A DNA stretch of 64,000 nucleotides. Source: Microglena sp. YARC. Lineage: Eukaryota; Chlorophyta; Chlorophyceae; Chlamydomonadales; Chlamydomonadaceae. The notes below the pieces were generated by a model. It was not told the DNA's origin and did no database searches. It saw only the letters and a program-made list of their open reading frames with translations. The DNA lies in NCBI GenBank assembly GCA_022414725.1, contig CM039464.1, positions 7,013,180 to 7,077,179 on the forward strand, given 5' to 3'. Positions within the stretch are counted from its first letter, which is position 1; the number at the start of each line of letters is the position of its first letter. Positions 11,887 through 22,400 of the stretch are shown here, in pieces. The translations under genes were made by a program, and so were the position numbers.

Positions 11887-12840
11887 TCCTTATTACTGAT
11901 AGGAGGTACTGGAATGCTAACGAGCATGCCTCCTTGAGCCTGAAGCCCGTGATATGTTCACTTGCTTCTGACTCGCCCATCAATCACCGTCCGATGAATT
12001 CGTGGAAGTACCTGGATTACCGTGAGATTTACGAGGCTTTACCGTGAGCCCCGTGAACTAAACAGTTGTACATCAGAATTTATATCGCAATTTACTATGC
12101 TTATATAGTTATATGTCGCTCAAACAACAACGCAACAGTAGTGCGAAGTTTAATACAGTACAATTTCGCAAAGAAACCGAATTTATAATACAAATGAGTT
12201 TAGGGTATCTTGTGTTTTACTGTTTTACACTTTCACGGATGTAAATGGGGAACCAAATCCTCCCACAAACCCCAGGAGGCCAGACCCGAAACATGCATCG
12301 TAACCAATAATAGCCAAATACACCCACCGGATCGAGGGGAGGCTAACTGTGTACTTGAGGACATCCAGGCTCTACCCTAGTGAACGGCCACCCTGGAGGA
12401 TTGGCCATGGCAAGGGCACGTGGTCTACATGGCACGCAGGTAATGACAACGCCTGGTGGGGCGTGGTAGTAAGGGAGCCCCGTCTTGCGGCGACAGGGTA
12501 CGGGCTGCTGCTTTACCTAGACAAAGCTTTCATGGCGGTTGACAGCGGCCGCGAACACTAAAGCGCACCCGTAGAGATTGGAACCCCGCACCTTCTTTGT
12601 TCGTTCAAGGAGCTCTGCCATTGAGCCATTTGTCGAAACGGAGATGCACGCACGTAGACTACATGCCCAACCAAGGTCATAGAGGTCCTAGTCGTCAACG
12701 AGGCAAACAGACTCCATCAGGGGACAAGGGCCTGAGGTCCTGGAGGACCACATGCACATGTTTTTCGATGTGACGTCATCAAGGCTAGCTCAATTATTGT
12801 TGTGTCTTTAAACCTTTTTTGTCGCCCTGTTGGTTGATGA

Positions 12841-12914
12841 GCCTCGTTGGTGTAGTTGGTTATCACGTGTGCCTCACACGCACAAGGTCACCAGTTTGAA
12901 CCTGGTACGAGGCA
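12841..12914 (+). tRNA. tRNA-Val(CAC)-like, array copy 9, altered T-loop
   Basis: 74 nt, same as copy 2: all stems pair, anticodon CAC, T-loop TTTGAAC. Confidence 0.8.
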
Positions 12915-13864
12915 TCCTTATTACTGATGGGAGGTACTGGAATGCTAACGAGCATGCCTCCTTGAGCCTGAAGCCCGTGATATGTTCACTTGCTTCTGAC
13001 TCGCCCGTCAATCACCGTCCGATGAATTCGTGGAAGTACCTGGATTACCGTGAGATTTATGAGGCTTTACCGTGAGCCCCGTGAACTAAACAGTTGTACA
13101 TCAGAATTTATATCACAATTTGCTATGCTTATATGTCGCTCAAACAACAACGCAACAGTAGTGCGAAGTTTAATACGGTACAATTTCGCAAAGAAACCGA
13201 ATTTATAATACAAATGAGTTTAGGGTATCTTGTGTTTTACTGTTTTACACTTTCACGGATGTAAATGGGGAACCAAATCCTCCCACAAACCCCAGGAGGC
13301 CAGACCCGAAACATGCATCGTAACCAATAATAGCCAAATACACCCACCGGATCGAGGGGAGGCTAACTGTGTACTTGAGGACATCCAGGCTCTACCCTAG
13401 CGAACGGCCACCCTGGAGGATTGGCCATGGCAAGGGCACGTGGTCTACATGCATGGCACGCAGGTAATGACAACGCCTGGTGGGGCGTGGTAGTAAGGGA
13501 GCCCCGTCTTGCGGCGACAGGGTACGGGCTGCTGCTTTATCTAGACAAAGCTTTCATGGCGGTTGACAGCGGCCGCAAACACTAAAGCGCACCCGTAGAG
13601 ATTGGAACCCCGCACCTTCTTCGTTCGTTCAAGGAGCTCTGTCATTGAGCCATTCGTCGAAACGGGGATGCACGCACGTAGACTACATGCCCAACCAAGG
13701 TCATAGAGGTCCTAGTCGTCAACGAGGCAAACAGACTCCACCAGGGGACAAGGGCCTGAGGTCCTGGAGGACCACATGCACATGTTTTTCGATGTGACGT
13801 CATCAAGGCTAGCTCAATTATTGTTGTGTCTTTAAACCTTTTTTGTCGTCCTGTTGGTTGATGA

Positions 13865-13938
13865 GCCTCGTTGGTGTAGTTGGTTATCACGTGTGCCTCA
13901 CACGCACAAGGTCACCATTTCGAACCTGGTACGAGGCA
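13865..13938 (+). tRNA. tRNA-Val(CAC)-like, array copy 10, last of the main block
   Basis: 74 nt, anticodon CAC, canonical T-loop TTCGAAC, but the T-stem is ACCAT/CTGGT, so the 53-61 pair next to the loop is lost. The same change is found in the copy at 27585, linking this end of the main block to the displaced block. Confidence 0.75.
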
Positions 13939-14456
13939 TCCTTATTACTGATTAAGGGCGCCTGGAGGCGCGTCCCGAATGAAATGATTCGACTCTTAAT
14001 TCAATGTATTTTAATTAATTTAATTAAATTGTATTTAATGTTGTCTTATTTTAATTCGATTTATTCCATTCCATTTAATTTAATTAACGTGATTTGAATG
14101 CATGTAATTGCTTAAAATTGTATCAATTCGAATAGGATTACATTTGAAGGGCTCCTGGAGGCTTTCCAATGAATTCCAATGAATCGATTGATGATTTAGC
14201 ATAGTTAACTACTTACAAAGTGACGAAAATAATGTTTTTGAAGGGTTGTTGATTTTTAAGCAGTATTGAACGTTTATATAATGCAATGAAATGCATGTAT
14301 GTAGATTGACTTTAAAAATAAAAAAAATTGATGCAAGAAAAATGAGACCAATCAGGTGTCTGGTTGATTTTACGGAATTTGTGCAAGGTATTGCATGTTT
14401 CGGCCCAGCCCAGATTGCATGTCCTCCTGGACGGGGTTTTGGCCAGCGGCAGGTGG

Positions 14457-14570
14457 CGTGGCTTGCCCCTGCCCCCGCCCCCCGGCCCCGCCCCTGCCCC
14501 CGCCCCCCGGCCCCGCCCCTGCCCCGCCCCCGCCCGGTGGCCCCCGCCCCTGCCCCCACGACGGCCCGGC
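14457..14570. repeat. GC-rich minisatellite
   Basis: Tandem variants of GCCCCTGCCCCCGCCCCCCG form a strongly strand-asymmetric C-rich tract whose complement is G-rich enough to form quadruplexes. Open frames across it are low-complexity Pro/Arg/Gly runs and are not credible proteins. Confidence 0.85.
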
Positions 14571-14589
14571 CTGGGCCGCGGCCCCGAGG

Positions 14590-14972
14590 TGGGGTCCGTG
14601 GGCTAATTATAGCACGTGCCCTAGGGGAATGTTTCGTCCATTGTGATGCGTGCATGTTTCGCCTTGGTTTTTTGACGACTGTTCTGTCCCCAAACCTATG
14701 TGTACGCACATGTTGAAGTGCTTCAAATTTGAAATGTTAGCTCAAAACACCCTGAAATCAAATTGTTAACCATTAATTGTAGCTTTTTGGCCCAACCTGA
14801 GCTCCTTTTCGTGAATTGCGATGCTCATATGTGCTCTGGTGAGAATTTGTCCGGTATAAATAAGTCTTATAATTCATCAAAATATAGAATGTTCAACTTT
14901 TTTTGTGTTTTTCATAAAACCTGAAAAAGTGGTTGGTGACACACGGTCGAACGGACGAACGGACGAACGGAC
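14590..14972. repeat. Dispersed repeat, copy 1, ending in (GAACGGAC)n
   Basis: It is homologous to 46165-46525 in the same orientation. Shared landmarks include AGGGGAATGTTTCGTCCAT, TTTTTTGACGAC, GAATTGCGATGCTCATATGTG and CCTGAAAAAGT. After the last landmark this copy runs into GAACGGAC repeats (14947-14972), whereas the other runs into (CAAA)n. A constant body with a changing simple-repeat tail suggests a retroposon 3' end. Confidence 0.7.
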
Positions 14973-15005
14973 TGACATTTTAAGGGGGCTAATCCCTCTT
15001 CAAAT

Positions 15006-15600
15006 AAAGGGCGCCTGGAGGCGCGTCCCGAATGAAAATGTTTAAAATAATATGGATTAAGTTTAACAAATTATTGTATGATTTTATTATTGTATAATTG
15101 TATAATTAATTAAATAAATTGTATTAATTCATGAATTATATGATTAAACTGAATTGATCAAATTCTGTTAAATTGATTGATTAATTTAAAAGTATTACTA
15201 AATTAATACATTAATAACATCATTAATTAAATTATATTAAACTAATTATCAATTTAATTAATTTAATTGTATTAATTAATTAATCAATTAATTAAACTGT
15301 ATTTTATTAATTGTTTTATAGAATCTAAATTATGTTGTATAGACTTGAATTTAATGCATTTAATTGATTTGAATTGTATGCATTTGAATTCAATAGATTT
15401 GGATTTAATTTAATTGAATCGATGGATGTAGCTTTGTTTACTACGAAGTAACGACAATTGACATTTTGTAGGGACATTTTGTTTAAATTTGAAGCAGTAT
15501 TAAACGTGTCTGGACTGTCTTGTAGATGGGATTTATTTGCAAGCACTTGATGCACACGAAATGTTACCAATTAGAGGTATGGTTGAGTTTGTTCGGTCAG
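15006..15600. repeat. GC-headed AT-rich repeat, copy B
   Basis: It restarts with the same GGGCGCCTGGAGGCGCG header and AATGAAA, followed by 300 bp of ATTAATTAA-type DNA and the GAATCGATGGATG / GAAGCAGTATTAAACGT segment, then diverges from copy A. From 15600 to about 16230 I see no gene or recognisable element, only unique-looking sequence. Confidence 0.6.
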
Positions 15601-16229
15601 CCGCATACAAGCTTGATGTGGCTTCATTCCCCACATTTATGGCAATTCATTCGGGACCCCTAGGACACAAGCCGCTTGTTGCCTAATACAATGTCGTATT
15701 ACGAAATCGCAGTGTGATATGCGTTCTGACTCGTGTTTTGCCAATGAGGTTGTTGAGTCGGCTGGACATGTCCCTGGCGTGCGTAGGATTGAACACATAG
15801 TCTAGACAGCCTGGACACGTGGCATCTGAATTATGGTCAAGCGCTGGCATTCAAACCACTAAGCAACTAAACCCTGAACACATTAGAAGTCACGGGCAGG
15901 ACATGGGGCAAATAGTCGAGAAATAGTTGATAAGCAGAATGCGAGAAAGTGAGAGGAGGGAGGCTGGGAGTTTCAGAAGTAGTGGAGTAAGTAGGTACTC
16001 ATAGCAGAATATGCTACAAAACATTTGACAACTATTGAGAAGGATCATGACCGCTGCAAAGCTGATATCTTTAGTCAAGCGCACTCTAACAACGAGCCAA
16101 ATGTTTGGGTGCAGAGTTTGCCGGTATCAGCAGCACAGATGGAGAGAGACAAACTAATGTACAAAGAGACAGGTGGAACCCTAGAGGGGCATCAGAGGCC
16201 TAAGCATACATACTCTATACCACACCGCA

Positions 16230-18572
16230 CATACACACACATGTGGCTATCCATGCACATACAGCCACTTAGCACTGTGCACGCACATTCACACACATAT
16301 GGCTATCCATTCACTGCCACACAGCACTGTGCACGCACATACACACATAGCTGGCTATCCATGCACTGCCACACAGCACTGTGCATGCACATACACACAC
16401 ATGTGGCCATCCATGCACAGCAACACAGCACTGCGCATGCACATACACACACATCTGGCTATCAGTGCATTACCACACAGCACTATGCACGCACATACAC
16501 ACAAATCTGGCCATCCATGCACTACATAACAGCACTGTGCACACACATACACACACCTCTGGCTATCCATGCACTACAAGATAACCACATGCAAACACAA
16601 ACACATTCAGCCAATCAAGCATGCACACACAAAACAACTGGCTACACATACATTGTCGCACAGCCATGTGCTAGTACATACACACACATCTGGCTATCCA
16701 TGCACTACAAGACAACCCCATGCAAACATGAACACACTCAAATACAAACACATGCACGCACAAAACAATTTGCTATCCATGCACTGCCACACAGCACTAT
16801 GCACGCACATACACATACATCTGGCTATCCATGCACTGCCACACAACACTGTGCACGCGCATACACACACATAGCTGGCTACCCATGCACTACCATACAG
16901 CACTGCGCACGCACATACACACATGTGGCTTTCCATGCACTGCCACACAGCACTGCGCACGCACATACGCACACATCTAGCTATCCATGCACTACAACAC
17001 AACCCCATGCAAACACAAACACACTCAAACACACACGCACGCATGCACGCACCAAACAAATTGCCATCCATGCACTGCAACACAGCACTGTGCACGCACA
17101 TACACACACATCTGGCTATGCATGCACTGCAACACAGCACTGTGCATGCACATACACACACATCTAGCTATACATGCACTGCAACACAGCACTGTGCACG
17201 CACACACACACACATCTGGCTATCCATGCACCAGAAGACAACCACATGCAAACACAAACACATTCAACCACTCAAGCATGCACACACAAAACAACTGGCT
17301 ACACATACATTGCCGCACAGCCATGTTTTTAGAACGTACACACACATCTGGCTATCCATACACTACAAGACAACCCCATGCAAACATGAACACACTCAAA
17401 TACAAACACATGCACGCACAAAACAATTTGCTATCCATGCATTGCCACACAGCACTGTGCACGCACTTACACACACAAGTGGCTATCCATGCACTGCCAC
17501 ACAACACTGTGCACGCACATACACACACATAGATGGCTATCCATGCACTACCAAACAGCACTGCGCACGCACATACACACACATGTGGCTATCCATGCAC
17601 TGCCACACAGCACTGCGCACGCACATGCAAACACATGTGGCTATACATGCCCTGCCACACAGCACCGCGTAAGTACTTACACACACATCTGGCTATCCAT
17701 GCATTGCCACACAGCACTGTGCACGTACATACACACACATCTGGCAAACCATGCACTACAAGACAACCACTTGCAAACACAAACACATTCAGCCAATCAA
17801 GCATGCACGCACAAAACAACTGGCTTCACATACACTGCCGCACAGCCATGTGCTAGTACATTCGCACACATCTGGCTATCCATGCACTACACGACAACCC
17901 CATGCAAACACAAACACACTCAAATACACACGCATGCACGCACAAAACAAATTGCCATCCAACTACTGCCACACAGAACTGTGCACGCACATACACACAC
18001 AACTGGCTATCCATGCATTGCAACACAGCACTGTGCACGCACATACACACACCTCTGGCTATGCATGCACCACAAGACAACCACATGCAAACACAAACAC
18101 ATTCAGCCAATCAAGCATGCACACACAAAACAACTGGCTACACAGACACTGTCGCACTGTTATGTGCTAGTACATACACACACATCTGGCTGTCCATGCA
18201 CTATAAGACAACCCCATGCAAACACAAACACACTCAAATACAGGGATATGCAATACAAATTAATATCCATGCACTTCCACACAGCACTGTGCACGCACAT
18301 ACACAAACATCTGGCTATCCATGCACTGCAACACAGCACTGTGCATGCACAAATTACACATCTGGCTATCCATGCACTGCCACACAGCACTGTGCACGCA
18401 CATATGCACACAGCTGGCTATCCATGTAATACAAGACAAATCCATGCACACACAAACACACCCAGACACTCACACATGCAAACACACAAACTAACAACTG
18501 GTTGCACATGCACTGCCAAACAGCACTGTTCATACCAAATACACACACCTGGCCATCCGTGCACTATAAGAC
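16230..18572. repeat. 52-bp minisatellite with a higher-order block
   Basis: Units of about 52 bp follow the pattern CATACACACACATCTGGCTA ... CCATGCACTGCCACACAGCA. A longer block, recognisable by ACCACATGCAAACACAAACA and AACAACTGGCTACACATACA, returns near 16571, 17230, 17756 and 18070. Long open frames (380, 362 and 249 codons) cross it. Because 52 is not a multiple of three and the unit lacks stops in all plus frames, these reflect composition, and I do not call a protein. The right end abuts a truncated gag. Confidence 0.9.
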
Positions 18573-19430
18573 AATAGTGTCATCACTGTTGCACTCTCTG
18601 GAGTTGTGGCCTATTCCCCCACAGTTCCAGCAGGTCATCTTCTTGTGGTCAAATGGTGCTTTCCTGTCTCTGAATGGGAGGTGCTTGCTGTTGTAAGGCC
18701 TCCTGTTCCTGTAGGCTGCAGCTGCCAGCTCTTGTTCTTCGGGAGATGGTGCAGTGTCTACTTGCTTCACTAGACACCAGTTGAAGATGGCAGCTTGGAG
18801 CATAGAAAAAGTGGTGATGACAGTAGGGTTGAACTGATTGATGTACCCATCATATTCAGAGCGAGAGTTCAGTCCCTTGACAATGAGGTTCAGGTATTTG
18901 CTGATGGAGATGATGTGGAGATTTGCTATCTTGGGTACCTGGGAGTACAGGTCAGCTGCCCTGGAGAGGTACGTCTGCAGGGACTCAGTAGGTGTCATAC
19001 GTAATCCCATGATGGCAGTCAGGGTGGTATGTTCTAGCCTGCTAACATCCTCAGAGTACAGGGCATCTAGAAACCTGAAAGCTCTAGTGGCCATATCTGT
19101 TTGGGCATGGATGGCTTGCTGGATCCCATCTGATACATGGTCTATGATGATCTTGAAGGCCTTGTTGTTCTTCCAGGTCGAGATCCTGTTGGGGACACCA
19201 ATCCTAGGGGCAGCCGGAACAGCTGGGTCAGCAGCCGCAACAGGAGGGTAACTAATATCATCAGCAGGGTAACCATCAGAGTCATTAGGCTCGCCAACAA
19301 CGATCGCTTGTTGGCAGTCGAAAGCAACTGCAATGGTATCCCTATCTGATTTAAGGGCAAGGAGGATATTCTGCCTGGCGTTGCGCCAGGTGTAAAGGTT
19401 GTTTCCGGTGAATACTCTGGGAGGTTGCAT
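18564..19430 (-). pseudogene. gag: Copia-type Gag, 3'-truncated (288 codons)
   Basis: This minus-strand open frame encodes a retrotransposon capsid/nucleocapsid protein. It starts MQPPRVFTGNNLYTWR, typical of the copia Gag N-terminus, and ends with a zinc knuckle CWNCGGIGHNSREC (CX2CX4HX4C) near residues 268-281. The central region aligns with the Gag at 44780-43539, sharing IQQAI, YLSR and IVxGLxxRxEYxG. It stops nine residues after the knuckle at the minisatellite, so the C-terminus, protease and pol are missing. An LTR and primer site lie upstream on the same strand (19929-20126). It is the 5' part of an element whose remainder was lost or replaced by the minisatellite. Confidence 0.85.
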
Positions 19431-19928
19431 GGTGAGGTCTTCTGTGTAGGAGTCTTGACGTTGTAGGTCGGAGTGTTGGGTAAGGGATAGTTATTTTACG
19501 AGGGCGGGGCAGGGGAAGAGGGGAGGGAGTGTGTGTGGGAATCGGCGATCCAAAGGGATCCAGCGGATTACCGGAAGGTGAACGTTGCCAAGCGGCAATG
19601 TTCGACGACAGAAGCTTCTGTTAAGCTGGAGGCGTAGACAAATTGATCGTCTGAGATCAATGCAGCACTGTGTGGGTCTCGGTGAGGGCGTCGTCCTATA
19701 CTCACTTCATAGATTACGGTGACTTGTGGTCGCTCTTGCTTGCTCCAGTCGTAGGACGCAGTGGCAGATCCAAGGATACTTGGTAGGAAGCGGCAGGCGG
19801 AGCAGCGGGAAGTAGGATCCGCACAGGGAGTCCAGGTGCTTAGTTAAAACTCGGGCCTTCGACAAGTCAGAGGAGAACTGAATCCGAATGCGGAAATCAG
19901 CGGCTGTTCTTCGTTAGCGTCTAAAGAT

Positions 19929-19941
19929 GGCGCACATAACC
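19929..19941 (-). other. Primer-binding site of the gag-only element
   Basis: The minus strand reads GGTTATGTGCGCC immediately after the LTR. GGTTATG matches the complement of the initiator tRNA-Met anticodon region. Confidence 0.6.
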
Positions 19942-20126
19942 TGTGAATGTAAGATTGTTACAACGGCATAGGCTCGATAGGGGAGAAGATGCTATTAGGC
20001 GCAACAGGCGCAATCATATAGAATAGAGATGTGTACTGCAGGGTACTGCAGTCACGTGCAGGCCACAGCTAGCCTGAACTGATTCAGATGCCAATCAGGC
20101 ACTCGTGTCCTAGTAGTATACGCTGA
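19942..20126 (-). repeat. 5' LTR of the gag-only element
   Basis: This ~185-bp segment runs from the primer site to the tRNA-array junction. It contains ACGTGCAGGCCACAGCTAGCC, related to the LTR at 45341-45568, and GGCACTCGTGTCCTAGTAGT, also present at 39748-39767 and 40021-40040. The outer end reads GCTGAC rather than a clean CA, so the terminus is altered or slightly truncated. Confidence 0.6.
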
Positions 20127-20128
20127 CT

Positions 20129-20534
20129 CCGTGAACTAAACAGATGTAAATCAGAATTTATGTCGCAATTTGCTATGCTTATATGTCGCTCAAACAACAA
20201 CGCAACAGTAGTGCGAAGTTTAATACGGTACAATTTCGCAAAGAAACCGAATTTATAATACAAATGAGTTTAGGATATCTTGAGTTTTACTGTTTTACAC
20301 TTTCACGGATGTAAATGGGGAACCAAATCCTCCCACAAACCCCAGGAGGCCAGACCCGAAACATGCATCGTAACCAATAATAGCCAAATACACCCAAGGG
20401 ATCGAGGGGAGGCTAACTGTGTACTTGAGGACATCCAGGCTCTACCCTAGCGAACGGCCACCCTGGAGGATTGGCCATGGCAAGGGCACGTGGTCTACAT
20501 GGCACGCAGGTAATGACAACGCCTGGTGAGGCGT
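20129..20534 (+). repeat. tRNA-array unit fragment, left half
   Basis: This is the array unit from CCGTGAACTAAACAG to GGCGT, without its tRNA. The rest of the unit resumes at 27204 beyond the copia element. The left boundary is the LTR of the gag-only element; about 170 bp of unit sequence is missing relative to where the main array stops. Confidence 0.9.
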
Positions 20535-20735
20535 TGTCAGCTTTAGCTGTTCGTTGGTTCTACCTGTCCTATATATTGGCTACGCAACCTATCGCGTCTG
20601 TCCTTTCCCGTAACCTAAGGGTTTCGGGGTTTGCCGTCAGGACTCCTCTCTCAAGAGGCGTCCCTCGGCTCTTTTAAATGTCCAGTTGTCTAAACACTTC
20701 GTTCCTGGTCTCCTCACGTCCCCTGAAATCTGTCA
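20535..20735 (+). repeat. 5' LTR of the copia element
   Basis: 201 bp, TGTCAGC...TGTCA, followed directly by the primer site. It has a 4-bp TATA expansion absent from the 3' LTR. Confidence 0.95.
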
Positions 20736-20749
20736 GGTTATGGTCTCAT
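20736..20749 (+). other. Primer-binding site of the copia element
   Basis: GGTTATGGTCTCAT follows the LTR without a spacer. Its first eight bases match the complement of the initiator tRNA-Met anticodon region (CCATAACC). It does not match the usual tRNA 3'-end primer TGGTATCAG. Confidence 0.65.
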
Positions 20750-20798
20750 TAGTTGCGCTAAAGCGTACGCCACTGCGGACGTTGAGAAGCTCGGCATC

Positions 20799-21656
20799 AT
20801 GTCGTCAGTCAACCTGTCGATGATTAAGGACCTCGCCAAACCCGACTACGAGAATTACGAGGAGTGGCTGTTCAATGTCATTCCTGCGTTACGTTTGGCG
20901 AACCTTGGCAACCATGTTGTCCCGAGCGCTGTGCCTGCAGTTGCACAGTGGCTACAACGTCGTGTTACGGCTGGATCGACCTCCCGACAACAAGCGGGAG
21001 CGCCTTCAACCATGCGGTCAATGTGGACACGCGCTGGCGGGGTAAACCCTGGCCGGCCATTTCATCGCTCTATTTCTCCGCCCAGGGGCTCTGCCCACGC
21101 TGGAGGAGCCGGACCTTCGGCATCGTCTGTGACCGCTGGAGTCCTCACTGCCGGTGGCTCTGTTTCAATGAGGACCTTCGGCCCTACAGGAAGCTCCGGC
21201 AGGCCTACTCCTGCCGATCTGGAGGAGCGAGCTAGGAACGAGCCTCTCCCTGAGGACTCGTCTGAGGTCTCTTCTGTGACAGGCATTGCTGGTGAAGAAG
21301 GTGGAGGTGAACCGGGGATTGATGCTGAGAATGCCGCCAGGCGTTCTTGGGTCAATCCCCTCGCGGGTAAGACGTCCGCGAGTGCAGTGCTCAAGTGGGA
21401 TTTGAGGGGTGCCCCTGATTTGATTCCGTTGACGGAGGAAGAAATGGATAGGAATGTAGAGGCGTACCGAGTTGAACTGAATCAGCAGATGGCGAAATTG
21501 CAGCGTCTCAAGCAGGCTTCTAGGACACCCCTGCCTCCTGTTGACTTTCATTTTCCTGATCGTGTTTCTGATGCTGAGGCCATCAGGGCTCTAGATGGGG
21601 CTGAGGCCAGGCTTAGGTTACATGATGGCTCTGATGTGTGGGTTAGCAATGAGTAA
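20799..21656 (+). pseudogene. gag: Gag N-terminal part (ends at in-frame TAA)
   Basis: 285 codons from the first ATG downstream of the primer site. Residues 11-35 (DLAKPDYENYEEWLFNVIPA and following) fit the copia Gag N-terminal pattern of an aromatic-rich NYxxW segment. A long Gly/Ser/Pro-rich stretch follows, then acidic and helical sequence. It ends at TAA (21654-21656), and the next gag part at 21672 is in the same frame after five codons. The simplest reading is one gag gene with a premature stop. It would encode the particle-forming protein of the element. Confidence 0.75.
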
Positions 21657-21671
21657 AAGGCCTTTTCCTAC

Positions 21672-22379
21672 ATGTTACTCACAATGAGCAAGGAGTTGCA
21701 GGAGGTCTTTAGGCACTATGGTTCTTGTCAGGAGATCTATGATGAGGTGGAGTCGTGGGCAGTGCAGCATGCTCGTAGATTGGGAACGAAACTGGTAGCT
21801 GATTTGAGGGCGGTTCAGATGACCTACTCTGAATCCCCTACAACCTATTTCAATAGGGTGAAAAGGTTGGCACTCATGCTACTCAAATCGGGTACGATAG
21901 TTTCCGAATTTCAATGTATTGAGATCGCGATCGCTGGTGCATCTCATCCTCGATTTTCCTGTTTGCTGACCATGTTCAGTGGTCCTGAGTTTGTTGAGAA
22001 TCAGATCACGTTTGCTGAAGTGCAATATCGTTATGAGTCCATAGACACAGCAAACCAGAGGCTGCTGTCTAATCACCCTCACTACCCACCATGGGTCAAA
22101 TCAACCCCCACTCACCTACCCTCCCCTTTGCCAGCAATGGCTGCTGCAGGATTACCTCAGGGCAGTGGAGTGCCGCAGTGCATCTACTGCCCTCGCCCTG
22201 GACACGCTTCGGAAACTTGCTGGACGCAGTTCCCGAAGCTTCGCCCTCGTGGTGCTGCTCGTGGAGGTCGTGGCGGTCAGAAGAAGCCACCACCACAAGG
22301 TGGAGGAGGAGCTGCACCAGTCAGCCGTGCTGAATATACCGCATTGATGGCTCAGATTGCTCTACTTGCAAAGAAGTGA
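21672..22379 (+). pseudogene. gag: Gag C-terminal part with zinc knuckle
   Basis: 235 codons in the same frame as 20799-21656. It includes a UBN2-type helical core (SPTTYFNRVKRLALMLLKSG) and a zinc knuckle CIYCPRPGHASETC (CX2CX4HX4C) near residues 157-170, then an Arg/Gly-rich tail suited to RNA binding. It stops at TGA (22377-22379). The downstream protease frame is identical, separated by seven codons, so gag and pol would form one polyprotein if the TGA were read through or is a mutation. Confidence 0.85.
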
Positions 22380-22400
22380 GATGCACAACCCCCCTTACCC

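Larger units (their letters stand above)
4241..13952 (+). repeat. Tandem array of ~1.03-kb units, each with a tRNA-Val(CAC)-like gene (ten copies)
   Basis: Ten head-to-tail units run from 4241 to 13952. Successive tRNA starts at 4612, 5645, 6677, 7701, 8733, 9766, 10785, 11813, 12841 and 13865 give periods of 1033, 1032, 1024, 1032, 1033, 1019, 1028, 1028 and 1024 bp. Units are almost identical, differing by scattered substitutions and short indels. Each has the tRNA, an AT-rich stretch, a GC-rich block with a GCGGCCGC site, and minus-strand tRNA-promoter-like boxes. Short open frames recur in every unit (about 81 codons plus, 102 codons minus), but the plus ones run through the tRNA itself and I regard them as non-coding. 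The first unit starts mid-unit next to an LTR and the last stops 14 bp past its tRNA. Confidence 0.95.
13953..15005. repeat. GC-headed AT-rich repeat, copy A
   Basis: It begins with AAGGGCGCCTGGAGGCGCGT, passes into TTAATTAA-rich DNA, and then holds a segment with a GAATCGATxGATG motif and AAGCAGTATTxAACGT. The same header and segment recur 1053 bp later (15006). Copy A also carries the GC-rich tract at 14457-14570, the dispersed segment at 14590-14945 and a short tandem tail at 14947-14972. No coding signal is visible. Confidence 0.7.

Noticed and set aside
4601..13075. Repeated ~81-codon plus-strand and ~102-codon minus-strand open frames in the array units
   Set aside because: The plus frames run through the tRNA gene, and similarity between units reflects DNA identity. 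No domain or start context supports translation.
14209..14716. Pro/Arg/Gly-rich frames up to 166 codons
   Set aside because: They derive from the GC-rich minisatellite and appear on both strands.
16025..18577. 380- and 362-codon His/Thr-rich proteins
   Set aside because: They are read through a 52-bp repeat without stops in any plus frame; several overlapping frames are equally open.
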